Of a stretch of 64,000 bases of DNA, positions 17,221 through 25,467 are shown in pieces. Under the pieces are notes generated by a model, which saw nothing but the letters and a program-made list of their open reading frames with translations, ran no database searches and was not told where the DNA came from. A program made the translations under genes and the position numbers. Location: contig NZ_JAUSYN010000002.1 of assembly GCF_030816915.1 (NCBI RefSeq), positions 6,151,501 through 6,215,500 of the forward strand, in the 5' to 3' direction. Within the stretch, counting starts at the first letter, position 1. Every line of letters begins with the position of its first letter. The stretch comes from Streptomyces sp. B3I8. GTDB taxonomy: Bacteria; Actinomycetota; Actinomycetes; Streptomycetales; Streptomycetaceae.

Positions 17221-17250
17221 CTGCTCCCTGAGAGCGCTCTCAGGGAGCAG
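17221..17250. promoter_or_regulatory. Perfect 30-bp palindrome, likely LacI-type operator
   Basis: CTGCTCCCTGAGAGC at 17221-17235 is followed immediately by its exact reverse complement (17236-17250). The core TGAGAGCGCTCTCA has the central CG and AGCGCT pattern of LacI-family operators in Streptomyces; the CebR box TGGGAGCGCTCCCA is close. It lies 67 bases before the protease start and so probably overlaps or follows its promoter. No LacI-type gene is in the window. Confidence 0.6.
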
Positions 17251-17317
17251 AGCACTGCCGTCCACTCCCCTCGCTCCACCCCCACAGAGCAACCGGACGA
17301 CGAAAGGCATCCCCCCC

Positions 17318-18487
17318 ATGAGACGTACCACCACCTTCCGTACCGTCGGACTCTCCGCGGCACTCCTCCTCGTCTCCGCCGCCGCGGGACTCGGCCAGGC
17401 CTCGGCCGCCACCTCCGACTCCTCCGCCGGCACCCCCGCCAAGAGCAAGGCCGCGGCGGCTTCCCCCGCCCTGATCGAGGCCCTGCGGCACGACCTGCAC
17501 CTGACGAAGGCTCAGGCCACCGACCGTCTCGCCGCCGAGACCTCGGCGCGCACGGTCGAGAAGGCCGCGCGCAAGGCGGCCGGTGCCTCGTACGGCGGCT
17601 CGTGGTTCGACGCGAAGCGCGGCACGCTCGTGGTCGGCCTCGCCGACGACACGCACCGCGCCGCCGTCGAGGCCACCGGCGCCCACGTCACCCACGTCGC
17701 GCACAGCGAGCGCACGCTCGACTCGACCATGACGAAGCTGAACGCGATGGACGCGCCCGACGGCGTCGCCGGCTGGCACGTCGACCCGAAGTCCAGCGCG
17801 GTCACCGTCACCGTCGTCAACTCGCACAAGGGCGACAACGATGTCCAGAAGTTCGTGGCCCGCGCTCGCAAGGCCGGCCCGGTGAACGTGGCGGGCACCG
17901 CCAAGCAGCCGCGCACGCTGGCCGCCGGAACCGTCGGCGGCGACCCGTACTACACGGGCAACGTCCGCTGTTCCATCGGCTTCTCGGTCCAGGGCGGCTT
18001 CATCACCGCCGGGCACTGCGGCACGCCCGGCATGAGCGTCAGCGGCTGGGACCACACCTACATCGGCAACTTCCAGGGCTCCTCGTTCCCCGACAACGAC
18101 TACGCGTGGGTCAACGTCGGCAGCGGCTGGTGGACCGTGCCCGTGGTCCTCGGCTGGGGCACCGTCTCCGACCAGCTGGTGCGCGGCTCGGGCGAGGCGC
18201 CTGTCGGGGCCTCGATATGCCGCTCCGGTTCGACCTCCCACTGGCACTGCGGGACGGTCCTCGCCAAGAACGAGACCGTCAACTACAGCCAGGGTGCGGT
18301 GCACCAGATGACCAAGACGAACGTCTGCGCCGAACCCGGCGACTCCGGCGGCTCGTTCATCAGCGGCGACCAGGCGCAGGGCACCACCTCCGGCGGCTGG
18401 GGCAACTGCAGCTCGGGCGGCGAGACGTGGTTCCAGCCGATCAACGAGGTGCTCAGCCGCTACGGCCTGACGCTGAACACGGCGTGA
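17318..18487 (+). CDS. Secreted serine protease, streptogrisin/S1 family
   Basis: The 389-aa preproenzyme starts at ATG 17318. A signal peptide (MRRTTTFRTVGLSAALLLVS, likely cleaved after the ASAA region) is followed by an alpha-lytic-type pro-region (about 45-205; IEALRHDLHLTKAQATDRLA). The mature S1 domain begins near TVGGDPYYTGNVRC. The catalytic triad is visible: His in FITAGHCGTPG, Asp in PDNDYAWVNVG and Ser in CAEPGDSGGSFISG. Paired cysteines fit the usual disulfides. It resembles streptogrisin/Nocardiopsis-type proteases without a chitin-binding tail. It is secreted and auto-processed to degrade external protein. The 30-bp palindrome upstream suggests control by a LacI-type regulator. 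Confidence 0.92.
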   Translation: MRRTTTFRTVGLSAALLLVSAAAGLGQASAATSDSSAGTPAKSKAAAASPALIEALRHDLHLTKAQATDRLAAETSARTVEKAARKAAGASYGGSWFDAKRGTLVVGLADDTHRAAVEATGAHVTHVAHSERTLDSTMTKLNAMDAPDGVAGWHVDPKSSAVTVTVVNSHKGDNDVQKFVARARKAGPVNVAGTAKQPRTLAAGTVGGDPYYTGNVRCSIGFSVQGGFITAGHCGTPGMSVSGWDHTYIGNFQGSSFPDNDYAWVNVGSGWWTVPVVLGWGTVSDQLVRGSGEAPVGASICRSGSTSHWHCGTVLAKNETVNYSQGAVHQMTKTNVCAEPGDSGGSFISGDQAQGTTSGGWGNCSSGGETWFQPINEVLSRYGLTLNTA

Positions 18488-18549
18488 GTGCGAATTGAGT
18501 GCCATGTGAGTGGCACGTGAGTGCGGTGCCCCCGACGCGGCCACCTGAC

Positions 18550-18957
18550 GGGCCGTGGCGGGGGCACCCCCGTCTCCGCGTGCTCTGCGTTCCGCTCGCC
18601 TCGCGCGGTGGCACGAGCGGGCGTGCATGACCGCACCCAGGAGGAACACCGCCAGGACCGCGGCCGGGGCCGCGAGCAGGGCCGGCCACGGGGCGTCGTC
18701 GGTCCTCGGGGCGAGCAGGGTGCGCAGGACCGTGACGCCCGTCGCGGCGGCCGTCCCGCAGTACAGCGCCGCGGCCACCGTGTGCCGGGAGCGCTTTGGT
18801 CCGGCGGCGGTGCCGCGCCGCCCAGCAGCGCCCGGTGTCGCGCGGCCTCCCGTGTCTCCCGCCGGCGTCGTACGGCGGCGCGGAGCCGCAGTACGACGGT
18901 GGCGGCGCCCCCGGTGGCGGCACCCGCAGCCGGTGGCCACCATCCGTCCAGTGGCAC
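18550..18957 (-). pseudogene. Possible frameshifted small membrane protein
   Basis: On the minus strand a frame starting at GTG 18957 reads PLDGWWPPAAGAATGGAATV then LRAAVRRRRETREAARHRAL. Around 18805 the coding signal passes to another frame with HTVAAALYCGTAAATGVTVL and PALLAAPAAVLAVFLLGAVM, two membrane helices. Third-position GC is high in both parts. A single-base shift would join them, but no clear stop follows in the second frame. It could be a damaged gene or a sequencing error. Nothing else in 18488-19084 is convincing. Confidence 0.3.
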
Positions 18958-19084
18958 CCGGTCCTGTCAGGGCCGAAGCGCCGTACGCGGGGGGCCGAAC
19001 GGCCCTTCGACGGGCGGGTGGGGGAGGGGCCGTTCGGCTCCGTGGCCCGCACGCTGTGCATGCCGCGCGGGGCACGGGTGAACG

Positions 19085-19121
19085 ACGACCGCCCGCCCCC
19101 TCACCAGGGGCGGGCGGTCGT
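19085..19121. terminator. Strong hairpin after the DUF574 methyltransferase
   Basis: ACGACCGCCCGCCCC at 19085-19099 pairs perfectly with 19107-19121 over 15 bp across a 7-base loop. It lies 30 bases beyond the minus-strand stop at 19151 and is the probable terminator of that gene; it lacks a T-run, as is common in Streptomyces. Confidence 0.7.
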
Positions 19122-19150
19122 CTGTCGGCCGGTGAGGGCTGCCGACCGGG

Positions 19151-19999
19151 TCAGCCGTTCTTGCGGGCGACCCCGCCGTAGATGCCGATGGGCGGCGCAC
19201 CGGCCGCCCTCGGCTCGTCGGGGCGCCAGTCCGTGACCGTGACGAGGCCGGGCTCCACCAGTGTGAAGTCGCCGAAGAAGTCCAGGATCCGGGCGTGGTG
19301 GCGGAGGTTCATGCTCGCGGTGGCCCGGCGGTAGACGGCCGCGGCGTCCTCGCGGTGGTCCTCGTGGAGGTCGCCGGTGGCGTGCGACAGCACCAGGTAG
19401 GAGCCGGTGGGCAGCGCGTCGCGGAGCGTCGCGACGATGCCGTCCGGGTCCTGCGCCTCGGACAGGAAGTGCACGATGGCGACGAGCAGCACCGCCACCG
19501 GCTGGTCGAAGTCGATGACCCGGCGGACCTCGGGGTGGTCCAGGATGCCGCGCGGGTCGCGCAGGTCGGCGAGGACGACGGAGGTGTCGTCCTGGTCCAT
19601 GAGGGCCCTGGAGTGCGCGCTGACGATCGGGTCGTTGTCGACGTAGGCGACACGGGTCCCGGGCGCCACGGCCCGCGCGATCTGGTGCACGTTGGGCGGG
19701 GTGGGCAGCCCCGTGCCGATGTCGAGGATCTGCCGCACCCCGCCCTCGGCGACGACGTGCCGGACGGCGCGGTGCATGAAGTACCGATTGGCGCGCACCC
19801 CGTCCCGCACCTCCGGTGCCACCTTCATGAACTGCTCGGCGGCCTCCTGGTCGACCTCGTAGTTGTCCTTGCCGCCGAGGAAGTAGTCGTACATCCGGGC
19901 GGGGTGCGGCTTGCTCGTGTCGATCGTGTACGAGGGGGTGCCGGCGTCACCGGTGCCGCCGCCGCTGCCGTCGGTGCTGGGGGAGGTCGGGGAGGTCAT
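19151..19999 (-). CDS. SAM-dependent methyltransferase, DUF574 (Methyltransf_19)
   Basis: The 282-aa product starts at ATG 19999 (MTSPTSPSTDG, GGACGGAG upstream). After a disordered start come IDTSKPHPARMYDYFLGGKD, the family signature, and NRYFMHRAVRHVV. The SAM-binding glycine motif is ILDIGTGLPTPPNVHQIA and the acidic strand is VAYVDNDPIVSAHSR. The family is abundant in Streptomyces, with few members characterised; the methyl acceptor is unknown. It follows the TetR gene by 68 bases on the same strand, so they may share a transcript and be under TetR autoregulation. A strong hairpin follows its stop. Confidence 0.88.
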   Translation of the reverse strand: MTSPTSPSTDGSGGGTGDAGTPSYTIDTSKPHPARMYDYFLGGKDNYEVDQEAAEQFMKVAPEVRDGVRANRYFMHRAVRHVVAEGGVRQILDIGTGLPTPPNVHQIARAVAPGTRVAYVDNDPIVSAHSRALMDQDDTSVVLADLRDPRGILDHPEVRRVIDFDQPVAVLLVAIVHFLSEAQDPDGIVATLRDALPTGSYLVLSHATGDLHEDHREDAAAVYRRATASMNLRHHARILDFFGDFTLVEPGLVTVTDWRPDEPRAAGAPPIGIYGGVARKNG

Positions 20000-20067
20000 G
20001 CTGGCTGGCTCCGTCCTGGACTCGCAGCCCACCGCCGGACAAAGGGTGGTGAGTGACTGTCAGAACA

Positions 20068-20958
20068 TCATCTTGGCATGTTTTCGACGGTGGGGCGTAC
20101 GGGTGTGCGCGGGGTCGCGCGGGCGGTCCCGGCACGGGTTTCGGCGGCGGATTCGGCAACGGGTGTGGCAACGGGTGTGGCAATGGGGTCCGCGAGGGTT
20201 CCGTCGAGGGCGGCCAGGCCGGTGTCGAGGAGGTCGGCCGCGCGCCGGACGTCGGCGGTGACCGCGTCGTGGAGCCGGTCGGGCGCGCAGGTGTCGTCGG
20301 CGAGATGCCTCGCCAGGCTGCGGAACTGCACGGACCACAGTCCGACCAGGGCGATCGCCGCGATCTGCACCTCGGGCCGCACCTCGGGGCCGTGCGGGGA
20401 GCCGCGCGAAAAGCCGGCGTCGTGAGAGGGATCGCCCGCCCGGCCGTCGTGCGTCCCGCCGCCGCGCCGGGCGAGCGCCTCGGCGGCGACGGCGACGAGC
20501 CGGTCTGTCATGTCCTGGTGGTAGGCGCGCAGCGAGGGCGTCGACCTGGTCAGCGCGCCGAACCGCCTGATCCGGGCGGCGGCGTCACGGGGATCGTCCT
20601 GGGCGGCGAGCCACGAGGTCAGGGCGCGCAGTTCTGCGGCGAGGATCTCCACCGTCGCCTCGACGGGGCGACGTTCCGTTTCGGCCAGTCCGGCGCGCAG
20701 CGCGGCGCCCGTGGCCTCGCCCCGGTCCAGGATCAGCGATTCCTTGGTGGGGAAGTGGTTGAAGACCGTCTTCTCCGACACCTCGCAGGCACGGGCGATC
20801 TCCGACACCCGGACGTCGTCGAAGCCGCGCTCCAGGAACATCTCGGTCGCGGTGTCGGAGAGCCGCTGCCGCAGCAGCCGCTTCTTCCGCTCCCGCAACC
20901 CCTCGGCGCCGGTCTCCGCGGTCTGCGGACGCCAGGCGGTCCAGTCCACCGTGCTCAT
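20068..20958 (-). CDS. TetR/AcrR-family transcriptional regulator
   Basis: The 296-aa protein has an N-terminal TetR helix-turn-helix at about 25-75: RQRLSDTATEMFLERGFDDV with VSEIARACEVSEKTVFNHFP. The ligand-binding helical domain is longer than usual, and the tail has an ATPVATPVA repeat made by a small DNA tandem repeat near 20160. It is transcribed divergently from the SRPBCC gene at 21083 across a 124-bp, AT-rich gap, and sits upstream of the DUF574 methyltransferase. It probably represses one or both; the ligand is unknown. Confidence 0.88.
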   Translation of the reverse strand: MSTVDWTAWRPQTAETGAEGLRERKKRLLRQRLSDTATEMFLERGFDDVRVSEIARACEVSEKTVFNHFPTKESLILDRGEATGAALRAGLAETERRPVEATVEILAAELRALTSWLAAQDDPRDAAARIRRFGALTRSTPSLRAYHQDMTDRLVAVAAEALARRGGGTHDGRAGDPSHDAGFSRGSPHGPEVRPEVQIAAIALVGLWSVQFRSLARHLADDTCAPDRLHDAVTADVRRAADLLDTGLAALDGTLADPIATPVATPVAESAAETRAGTARATPRTPVRPTVENMPR

Positions 20959-21082
20959 GCCGCCAGCGTAGTACGGCGGGTATCTTTCTGCTGCTACTGT
21001 AATTTTCTAGTGACTGTAGTTAGAGCCGCCGGGGTGCGGCGCCTTGCCACGCATGGGCGCCCCGTCCTGCCAGGGGAGTCCC
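20959..21082. promoter_or_regulatory. Divergent promoter region, TetR/SRPBCC
   Basis: This spacer is unusually AT-rich around 20985-21025 and carries a direct repeat of ACTGTA (CTACTGTAATTTTC and GTGACTGTAG). Such AT-rich divergent spacers usually hold the regulator's own operator; the direct repeat is only a candidate. Confidence 0.35.
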
Positions 21083-21538
21083 ATGAGCACCATCCACATC
21101 GTCCGCGAGTACCCGCACAGCCCCGCCAAGGTCTGGCGCGCCGTGACCGACCCCGACCTCGTTCCGCGCTGGACGGCGACGGGCGCCGGAGCGCGCCCGG
21201 AGGGCTTCGCCACCACGGTCGGCACCGAGTTCCGGTTCGTCGCGAAGCCGAAGCCCGGCTGGAGCGGCATCGTCGACTGCGTCGTACGGGAGGTCGACGC
21301 CCCCCGGTTGCTGCGCTACTCCTGGACCGACCACGGCGGCGGCGAGACCACCGAGGTCACCTACCGCGTCGAACCGCACGCCGGCGGCACGCGGTTCACC
21401 TACGAGCACACCGGCTTCACGGGAGCGGGCGGCCTGATCATGTCCCAGGTCCTGGGCCGCGTCCGCCGCAAGATGCTGACGGTCGGGCTGCCCGCCGTAC
21501 TGGCGGAGATGGACGGGGAGGGCGAATCGAGGCCGTGA
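21083..21538 (+). CDS. SRPBCC / AHSA1-like protein
   Basis: The 151-aa protein starts at ATG 21083 with AGGGGAG upstream. MSTIHIVREYPHSPAKVWRA with DPDLVPRWTATG is the opening of the Aha1/START-like SRPBCC fold; VVREVDAPRLLRYSWTDH and FTYEHTGFTGAGGL continue it. The fold makes a ligand pocket. In Streptomyces such genes are often divergent from their regulator, as here with the TetR gene. The ligand is not predictable. Confidence 0.85.
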   Translation: MSTIHIVREYPHSPAKVWRAVTDPDLVPRWTATGAGARPEGFATTVGTEFRFVAKPKPGWSGIVDCVVREVDAPRLLRYSWTDHGGGETTEVTYRVEPHAGGTRFTYEHTGFTGAGGLIMSQVLGRVRRKMLTVGLPAVLAEMDGEGESRP

Positions 21539-22110
21539 TGATGCGGTCGTCGACGGCGCGGTCGTCGAGGCTGCGACCCGGCCGGCTCCCGGTCGGGTCG
21601 GGTGCGTCCACACCGGCCAGGGCTTCGCGTACGACTGAAGGAACTGGCCGGACCGCTCGCGCTGCCCGGGAACGGGCGGGTCCGGAGCGGGCACGGACTC
21701 ACCGACGACGACCTCCGTGCCTGGCATCCTGCGGCCGCGACTCGAGGTCGTCGCGCAGCGGTGAAGCGGTAGCGAGGAGCAGGTCGAGGTCTGTCTGCCC
21801 AGGAGCCACCCGGTCGGTGACCGTGTGACTCCGTGCCTCTACGCGCAGTTGTGCCAAGACGGTCTTGCCAGGCGCGCCTGGCGAGGGCTGACGACCCGTC
21901 CGTCCGCGAGGGCGGTGCCGAGAAGCAGGCCCCCCGGACTCGGACAGTGAGTCGGTCGTGGCCGGGGGACCGGTCGGAGGCCGCTTCTCCGTGCGGGTGT
22001 CGGTCACCGCGTTGAACAGGGGTGAGCGGCCGCGGCCGTACCCGGCGGTACGCGGAAGGCAGCCTGTTTTCCCCTCTGCTTCCGCGTTCCGCCCGTGTTA
22101 CGACATCGTC
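21539..22110. other. Intergenic, no supported gene
   Basis: About 570 bases with only overlapping GC-rich frames in all directions. None has a plausible start, ribosome site and recognisable product together. It may contain degraded sequence. Confidence 0.4.
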
Positions 22111-22692
22111 ATGGTGAGCAGTCCGGGAGCCGAGCACGACCGTACGCAGTTGCTCGTGGCCGAATACGCGGCCCTGCGCAACGAGATCTTCACACTGGTC
22201 GAGTTGCAGTTCAAGATCACCGCCTCGACCGTCATCTCACTGGGCACCGTGCTGTCGGTGGGCGTTCAGACGAAGAATCCGGCCATCGTGCTCGTTCATC
22301 CCATCCTGTCGCTCATCATGGGCATCAACTGGCTGCACCACACCTTCCGGATACACCGGATCGCGGCCTACCTCCGCGACAGGGTGGAGGCGCCGGCCGG
22401 TCACGACGTGATCGGCTGGGAGACCTATGTGAAGCGGACACCCCTGCCCATCGGGCGTGCCTCCTACTGGGGGTTGCGGGCCGCCTTCGTCGCCAGTTCC
22501 CTGCTCGCGGTCGGTGTCGCCGTCGCCATGAGGCAGTACGACACCGTGACCGTGGTCCTGCTCTGTGTCGCCTCCTGCGCCACGGCCCTCACCTGCGTGA
22601 TGTTCTACCGCTGGCGCGAGCCGGCACCCGAGATCCTGGTACCACCACCCGTCGGACTCCCACGATGGTTCCACCTGTCGCCGCGCCCCTGA
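22111..22692 (+). CDS. Membrane protein, about four helices, unknown function
   Basis: The 193-aa product starts at ATG 22111 with MVSSPGAEHDRTQLLVAEYA. No ribosome site is visible immediately upstream, so translation may be leaderless or start elsewhere. Soluble N-terminal helix EYAALRNEIFTLVELQFKI leads into two hydrophobic segments (ASTVISLGTVLSVGV and HPILSLIMGINWLHHTF), a cytoplasmic stretch and two further helices (ASSLLAVGVAVAM and TVVLLCVASCATALTCVMFY). The layout recalls small membrane proteins of unknown function in Streptomyces. Confidence 0.65.
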   Translation: MVSSPGAEHDRTQLLVAEYAALRNEIFTLVELQFKITASTVISLGTVLSVGVQTKNPAIVLVHPILSLIMGINWLHHTFRIHRIAAYLRDRVEAPAGHDVIGWETYVKRTPLPIGRASYWGLRAAFVASSLLAVGVAVAMRQYDTVTVVLLCVASCATALTCVMFYRWREPAPEILVPPPVGLPRWFHLSPRP

Positions 22693-22743
22693 GCCCCGGA
22701 CCGGGTCGGGCCCGAGCGGCCCGGACCGGCCGCGAGCCGGCGT

Positions 22744-22950
22744 TCACCTGCGGCCCGACCTGATCCATGGCCATCCGAGGAAACAGACCACGGCGGGTGC
22801 GACGAGCATGGCCAGCAGCCACAGCCCCACGCTCGCCGGGGAGTAGACGTAGTACTGCCAATGATCCGGCAGAAGCGACGGCGCGAGGAGGAGCACGATC
22901 AGCACGCCCCATGTGATCAGCACGGCCGCGGCCATGCGTACTGCGGTCAT
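22744..22950 (-). CDS. Small membrane protein, 68 aa
   Basis: The product MTAVRMAAAVLITWGVLIVL with LLAPSLLPDHWQYY and SVGLWLLAMLVAPAVVCFLG has two predicted membrane helices linked by a short polar loop and ends WIRSGRR. Codon bias is good and there are no overlapping genes. It lies between a convergent membrane protein gene and the oxidoreductase gene on its own strand. No family recognised. Confidence 0.55.
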   Translation of the reverse strand: MTAVRMAAAVLITWGVLIVLLLAPSLLPDHWQYYVYSPASVGLWLLAMLVAPAVVCFLGWPWIRSGRR

Positions 22951-23016
22951 GTCTACCGTGCTCCCTTGATGGCGCTCGTCTCCTCGGGCCGGACGACAGG
23001 ACGAGCCGTACGCCCT

Positions 23017-23925
23017 TCAGCCCACGAGGAGTACGAGTTTGCCGCGCACCGTTCCGGTCTCGCCGACGCGGTGGGCGTCGGCCACCTCGGGCAGGGGGAA
23101 GGTCCGGCCGACCGGCACGGAGAACCGTCCCGCTCCCGCCATGCGGGCCGCCCGGTCCAGGGCGTACGTGGCGCGGCCGGTGTCGCCGCGACTGAACCGT
23201 ACCCCCGTCCGCCGCGCACCCCGGAAGTCGGCGACCGTGAGGACGCGTTCGGGTGCGCCCGTGAGTTCCACGAGTTCGGGAAGGACGCCGCTGCCGGCGA
23301 CGTCCAGGGCCAGATCGACGCCCCCGGGCGCGAGGGCCCGGACCCGGTCCGGCATCCCGGCGCCGTAGGCCACCGCCTCGGCACCGAGCGCGCGCAGGGC
23401 CGCGTGCGTGCCGGGGCTCCCCGTGCCGATGACGTGCGCGCCGCGCGCCACGGCGAACTGGACGGCGGCACTTCCGACGCTGCCGGAGGCCCCGCTGACG
23501 AGGACGGTGCTGCCCGCCGCGACACCGAGCTGGTCGAGGGCGCGCGCCGCCGTCTCGGCCGCCGCGGGGATGGCCGCGGCCCGCGCCCAGTCGAGGGAGT
23601 CCGGGACGGGGGCCCAGCTGGACAGCACGGCCAGTTCCGCCTGCGCGGCCCCGTACGGTGAGACTCCGAGGACCCTGTCGCCGACCGCGACCCCCGAGAC
23701 GTCGTCGCCGACCTCGTCGACGATGCCCGCGGCCTCGTGGCCCAGAGTCCGGGGCAGCTCCAGTTCCCGGTCGATCAGGCCCCGGCGCTTCTTCCAGTCA
23801 CTGGCGTTGATGCCCGCGGCACGGACCCTGACCCGTATCTCTCCGGCACCGGGACGGGGATCGGGGAGGTCGACGATCTCGAGCACCTCCGGGCCGCCGA
23901 ACCGGCCGAACCGTACTGCCCTCAT
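23017..23925 (-). CDS. NADP-dependent oxidoreductase, quinone-reductase-like MDR
   Basis: This 302-aa enzyme starts at ATG 23925 behind GGAAGGAGT. It is a medium-chain dehydrogenase/reductase of the zeta-crystallin/quinone oxidoreductase type: MRAVRFGRFGGPEVLEIVDL, GINASDWKKRRG, LGHEAAGIVDEVGDDVSGVA with VGDRVLG, then the nucleotide site VLVSGASGSVGSAAVQFAVA. The catalytic-zinc cysteine of alcohol dehydrogenases is absent, as usual for this branch. It probably uses NADPH to reduce quinone or enone substrates. Single gene; no regulator adjacent. Confidence 0.88.
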   Translation of the reverse strand: MRAVRFGRFGGPEVLEIVDLPDPRPGAGEIRVRVRAAGINASDWKKRRGLIDRELELPRTLGHEAAGIVDEVGDDVSGVAVGDRVLGVSPYGAAQAELAVLSSWAPVPDSLDWARAAAIPAAAETAARALDQLGVAAGSTVLVSGASGSVGSAAVQFAVARGAHVIGTGSPGTHAALRALGAEAVAYGAGMPDRVRALAPGGVDLALDVAGSGVLPELVELTGAPERVLTVADFRGARRTGVRFSRGDTGRATYALDRAARMAGAGRFSVPVGRTFPLPEVADAHRVGETGTVRGKLVLLVG

Positions 23926-24088
23926 GACGCACTCCTTCCGGGGAAGGAGTGGCGGATCGTCCGACACCGCGTGTGCGCGTGCTCCCGGTCAGGGCACCGT
24001 GGCTGTGGCCTGTCCCGGAGCACGTTTCTACTCCGATTCGTCGACCGTACAACATGACCTCCCGCCCCACGTTCGGCGGGCAGGGCGG

Positions 24089-25168
24089 TCAATGGGCCAG
24101 GAAGAGTACGAGGACGACGAGGGCGACGACCGCCGCCAGGGCGAGGTAGGCCTTCTGCCGTCCCGCCTCCGACACCCGCCGTCGCACGTCGAGTCGGCCG
24201 CCGGAATCTCGGAACACGTAGAACTCGAGATGGCCGGAGCCGGGCGGGACCGCCCTGACGACCGTGAGACGCCGGATGACGACCTCGCGCTCCTTCTCTC
24301 CCGGCCGCGGACCCAGTTCCGGTTCGAGTACGGAACGATGGGCGGGGAGAAGGTCGTCGGGGAGCGGATCACCGGTGTCGAGCCGGTCCCTTCGCCAGCC
24401 GGCCGACTCCAGCTCCGACGCGACGGGCCGCGGCCTCGGGACGGGGGACGGCACCGCCTCGGTCCGTGAGTCCCACTCGATCCGCCCCGCCGTCCAGGAC
24501 GTGAGACTGCCGTGCCCCTTGCAGGTGGTGCACTCGACGGTGCCCGATTCCTTGCACGTGCGGCAGGTGATACGCCCCTTGTCGCACTTCGTGCACTTCA
24601 CCTTCCCCCAGCCCCGGCATCCGGGGCACGCACTGCCGGGGGTCCGGCAGGCCGCGCAGTCCACCCGCTCCTCCTCGGGCCGGACGGCGCGGCCCGCCTT
24701 CACCGCTCGAGGAGGGGGGTCGGGCAGACCGCCGTGTTTCAGGTTCTGAGTGCATGCGCTGACACCGAGACACTCGGTGCACGTCTGGGTGGGCTCGCAC
24801 GGCCGGTACCGCATCCCGTCGCAGTCGGCGCACCGGCGTCGGCCGTTGCCGCAGTCACAGGACCCGAGATGCACCGTGCCGGACCGGACCAGGTCGATCG
24901 GTCGGTCGGCGGGCTTCTCGTGCGGGCCGAGCCTGTAGTCCCGCAGCACGTCGTAGAGCGGCCGTTCCGAAAGGTCGACGGCGCCGGGCTGGTGACGTGT
25001 CGCCTCGGTGCGGCGCTCGACGCGACGGGTGACGGAGGCTTCGAGCAGGTGCAGTCGGGAGAGCCGGAAATCCGCCGGAGCGGGATGGGGGCGTCTGCGT
25101 CGCCCACTCGCCAAGTACACGTCGAGCGCCGCACGCACCTCACCATCGGTCGGATCGTCGCTTGTCAT
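24089..25168 (-). CDS. Tail-anchored protein with DnaJ-like zinc-ribbon repeats
   Basis: The 359-aa protein starts at ATG 25168 behind GGGGGGAGT. After a helical N-terminus, residues about 90-235 hold two clusters of CxxC pairs: CDCGNGRRRCADC and CTECLGVSACTQN, then CAACRTPGSACPGCRGWG, CTKCDKGRITCRTCKESG and ECTTCKGHG. The CxxCxGxG spacing is that of the DnaJ central zinc domain, but there is no J domain. The C-terminus is one membrane helix (YLALAAVVALVVLVLFLAH) with almost nothing after it, so the protein is a tail-anchored cytoplasmic zinc protein. A chaperone-like or membrane-quality role is possible but unproven. Confidence 0.75.
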   Translation of the reverse strand: MTSDDPTDGEVRAALDVYLASGRRRRPHPAPADFRLSRLHLLEASVTRRVERRTEATRHQPGAVDLSERPLYDVLRDYRLGPHEKPADRPIDLVRSGTVHLGSCDCGNGRRRCADCDGMRYRPCEPTQTCTECLGVSACTQNLKHGGLPDPPPRAVKAGRAVRPEEERVDCAACRTPGSACPGCRGWGKVKCTKCDKGRITCRTCKESGTVECTTCKGHGSLTSWTAGRIEWDSRTEAVPSPVPRPRPVASELESAGWRRDRLDTGDPLPDDLLPAHRSVLEPELGPRPGEKEREVVIRRLTVVRAVPPGSGHLEFYVFRDSGGRLDVRRRVSEAGRQKAYLALAAVVALVVLVLFLAH

Positions 25169-25397
25169 CGTGATACTCCCCCCGAAGCCACGCCCTTCCC
25201 GCCCGGGACAGGAGCCGGACCGGTGTCGAGCGACACCAGTGTGGCCGAACGGATCCCGCCGCAAAAGAGCCGCTCCAGGAGTTCGAGGAACGGGCGCGGC
25301 GGGTGGCCGGGCAGATCCGGGAGGCGACCGCGCCGGCCCGGGACGGACCGGGCAACGGGGCACTGCGACCCGGGAGGCTGACGCGAGCCCCCTGCGC

Positions 25398-25443
25398 GAG
25401 ACGTTGGCGTATCAGTGCGGGACTCTGGATTATCGAGCGTCTC
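25398..25443. promoter_or_regulatory. Spaced inverted repeat upstream of hydrolase A
   Basis: GAGACG (25398-25403) and CGTCTC (25438-25443) are separated by 34 bases and lie 25-70 bases before the hydrolase start. The same pair at the same spacing precedes copy B. It could be the site for the AraC-type regulator encoded next to the hydrolase, but conservation may only reflect recent duplication. Confidence 0.35.
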
Positions 25444-25467
25444 GTACGGTGCTCGTACGGTCGAAGC

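Noticed and set aside
21539..22110. Small peptide or lanthipeptide precursor gene
   Set aside because: A frame ending VGCVHTGQGFAYD was considered, but there is no ribosome site, leader pattern or modification gene nearby.
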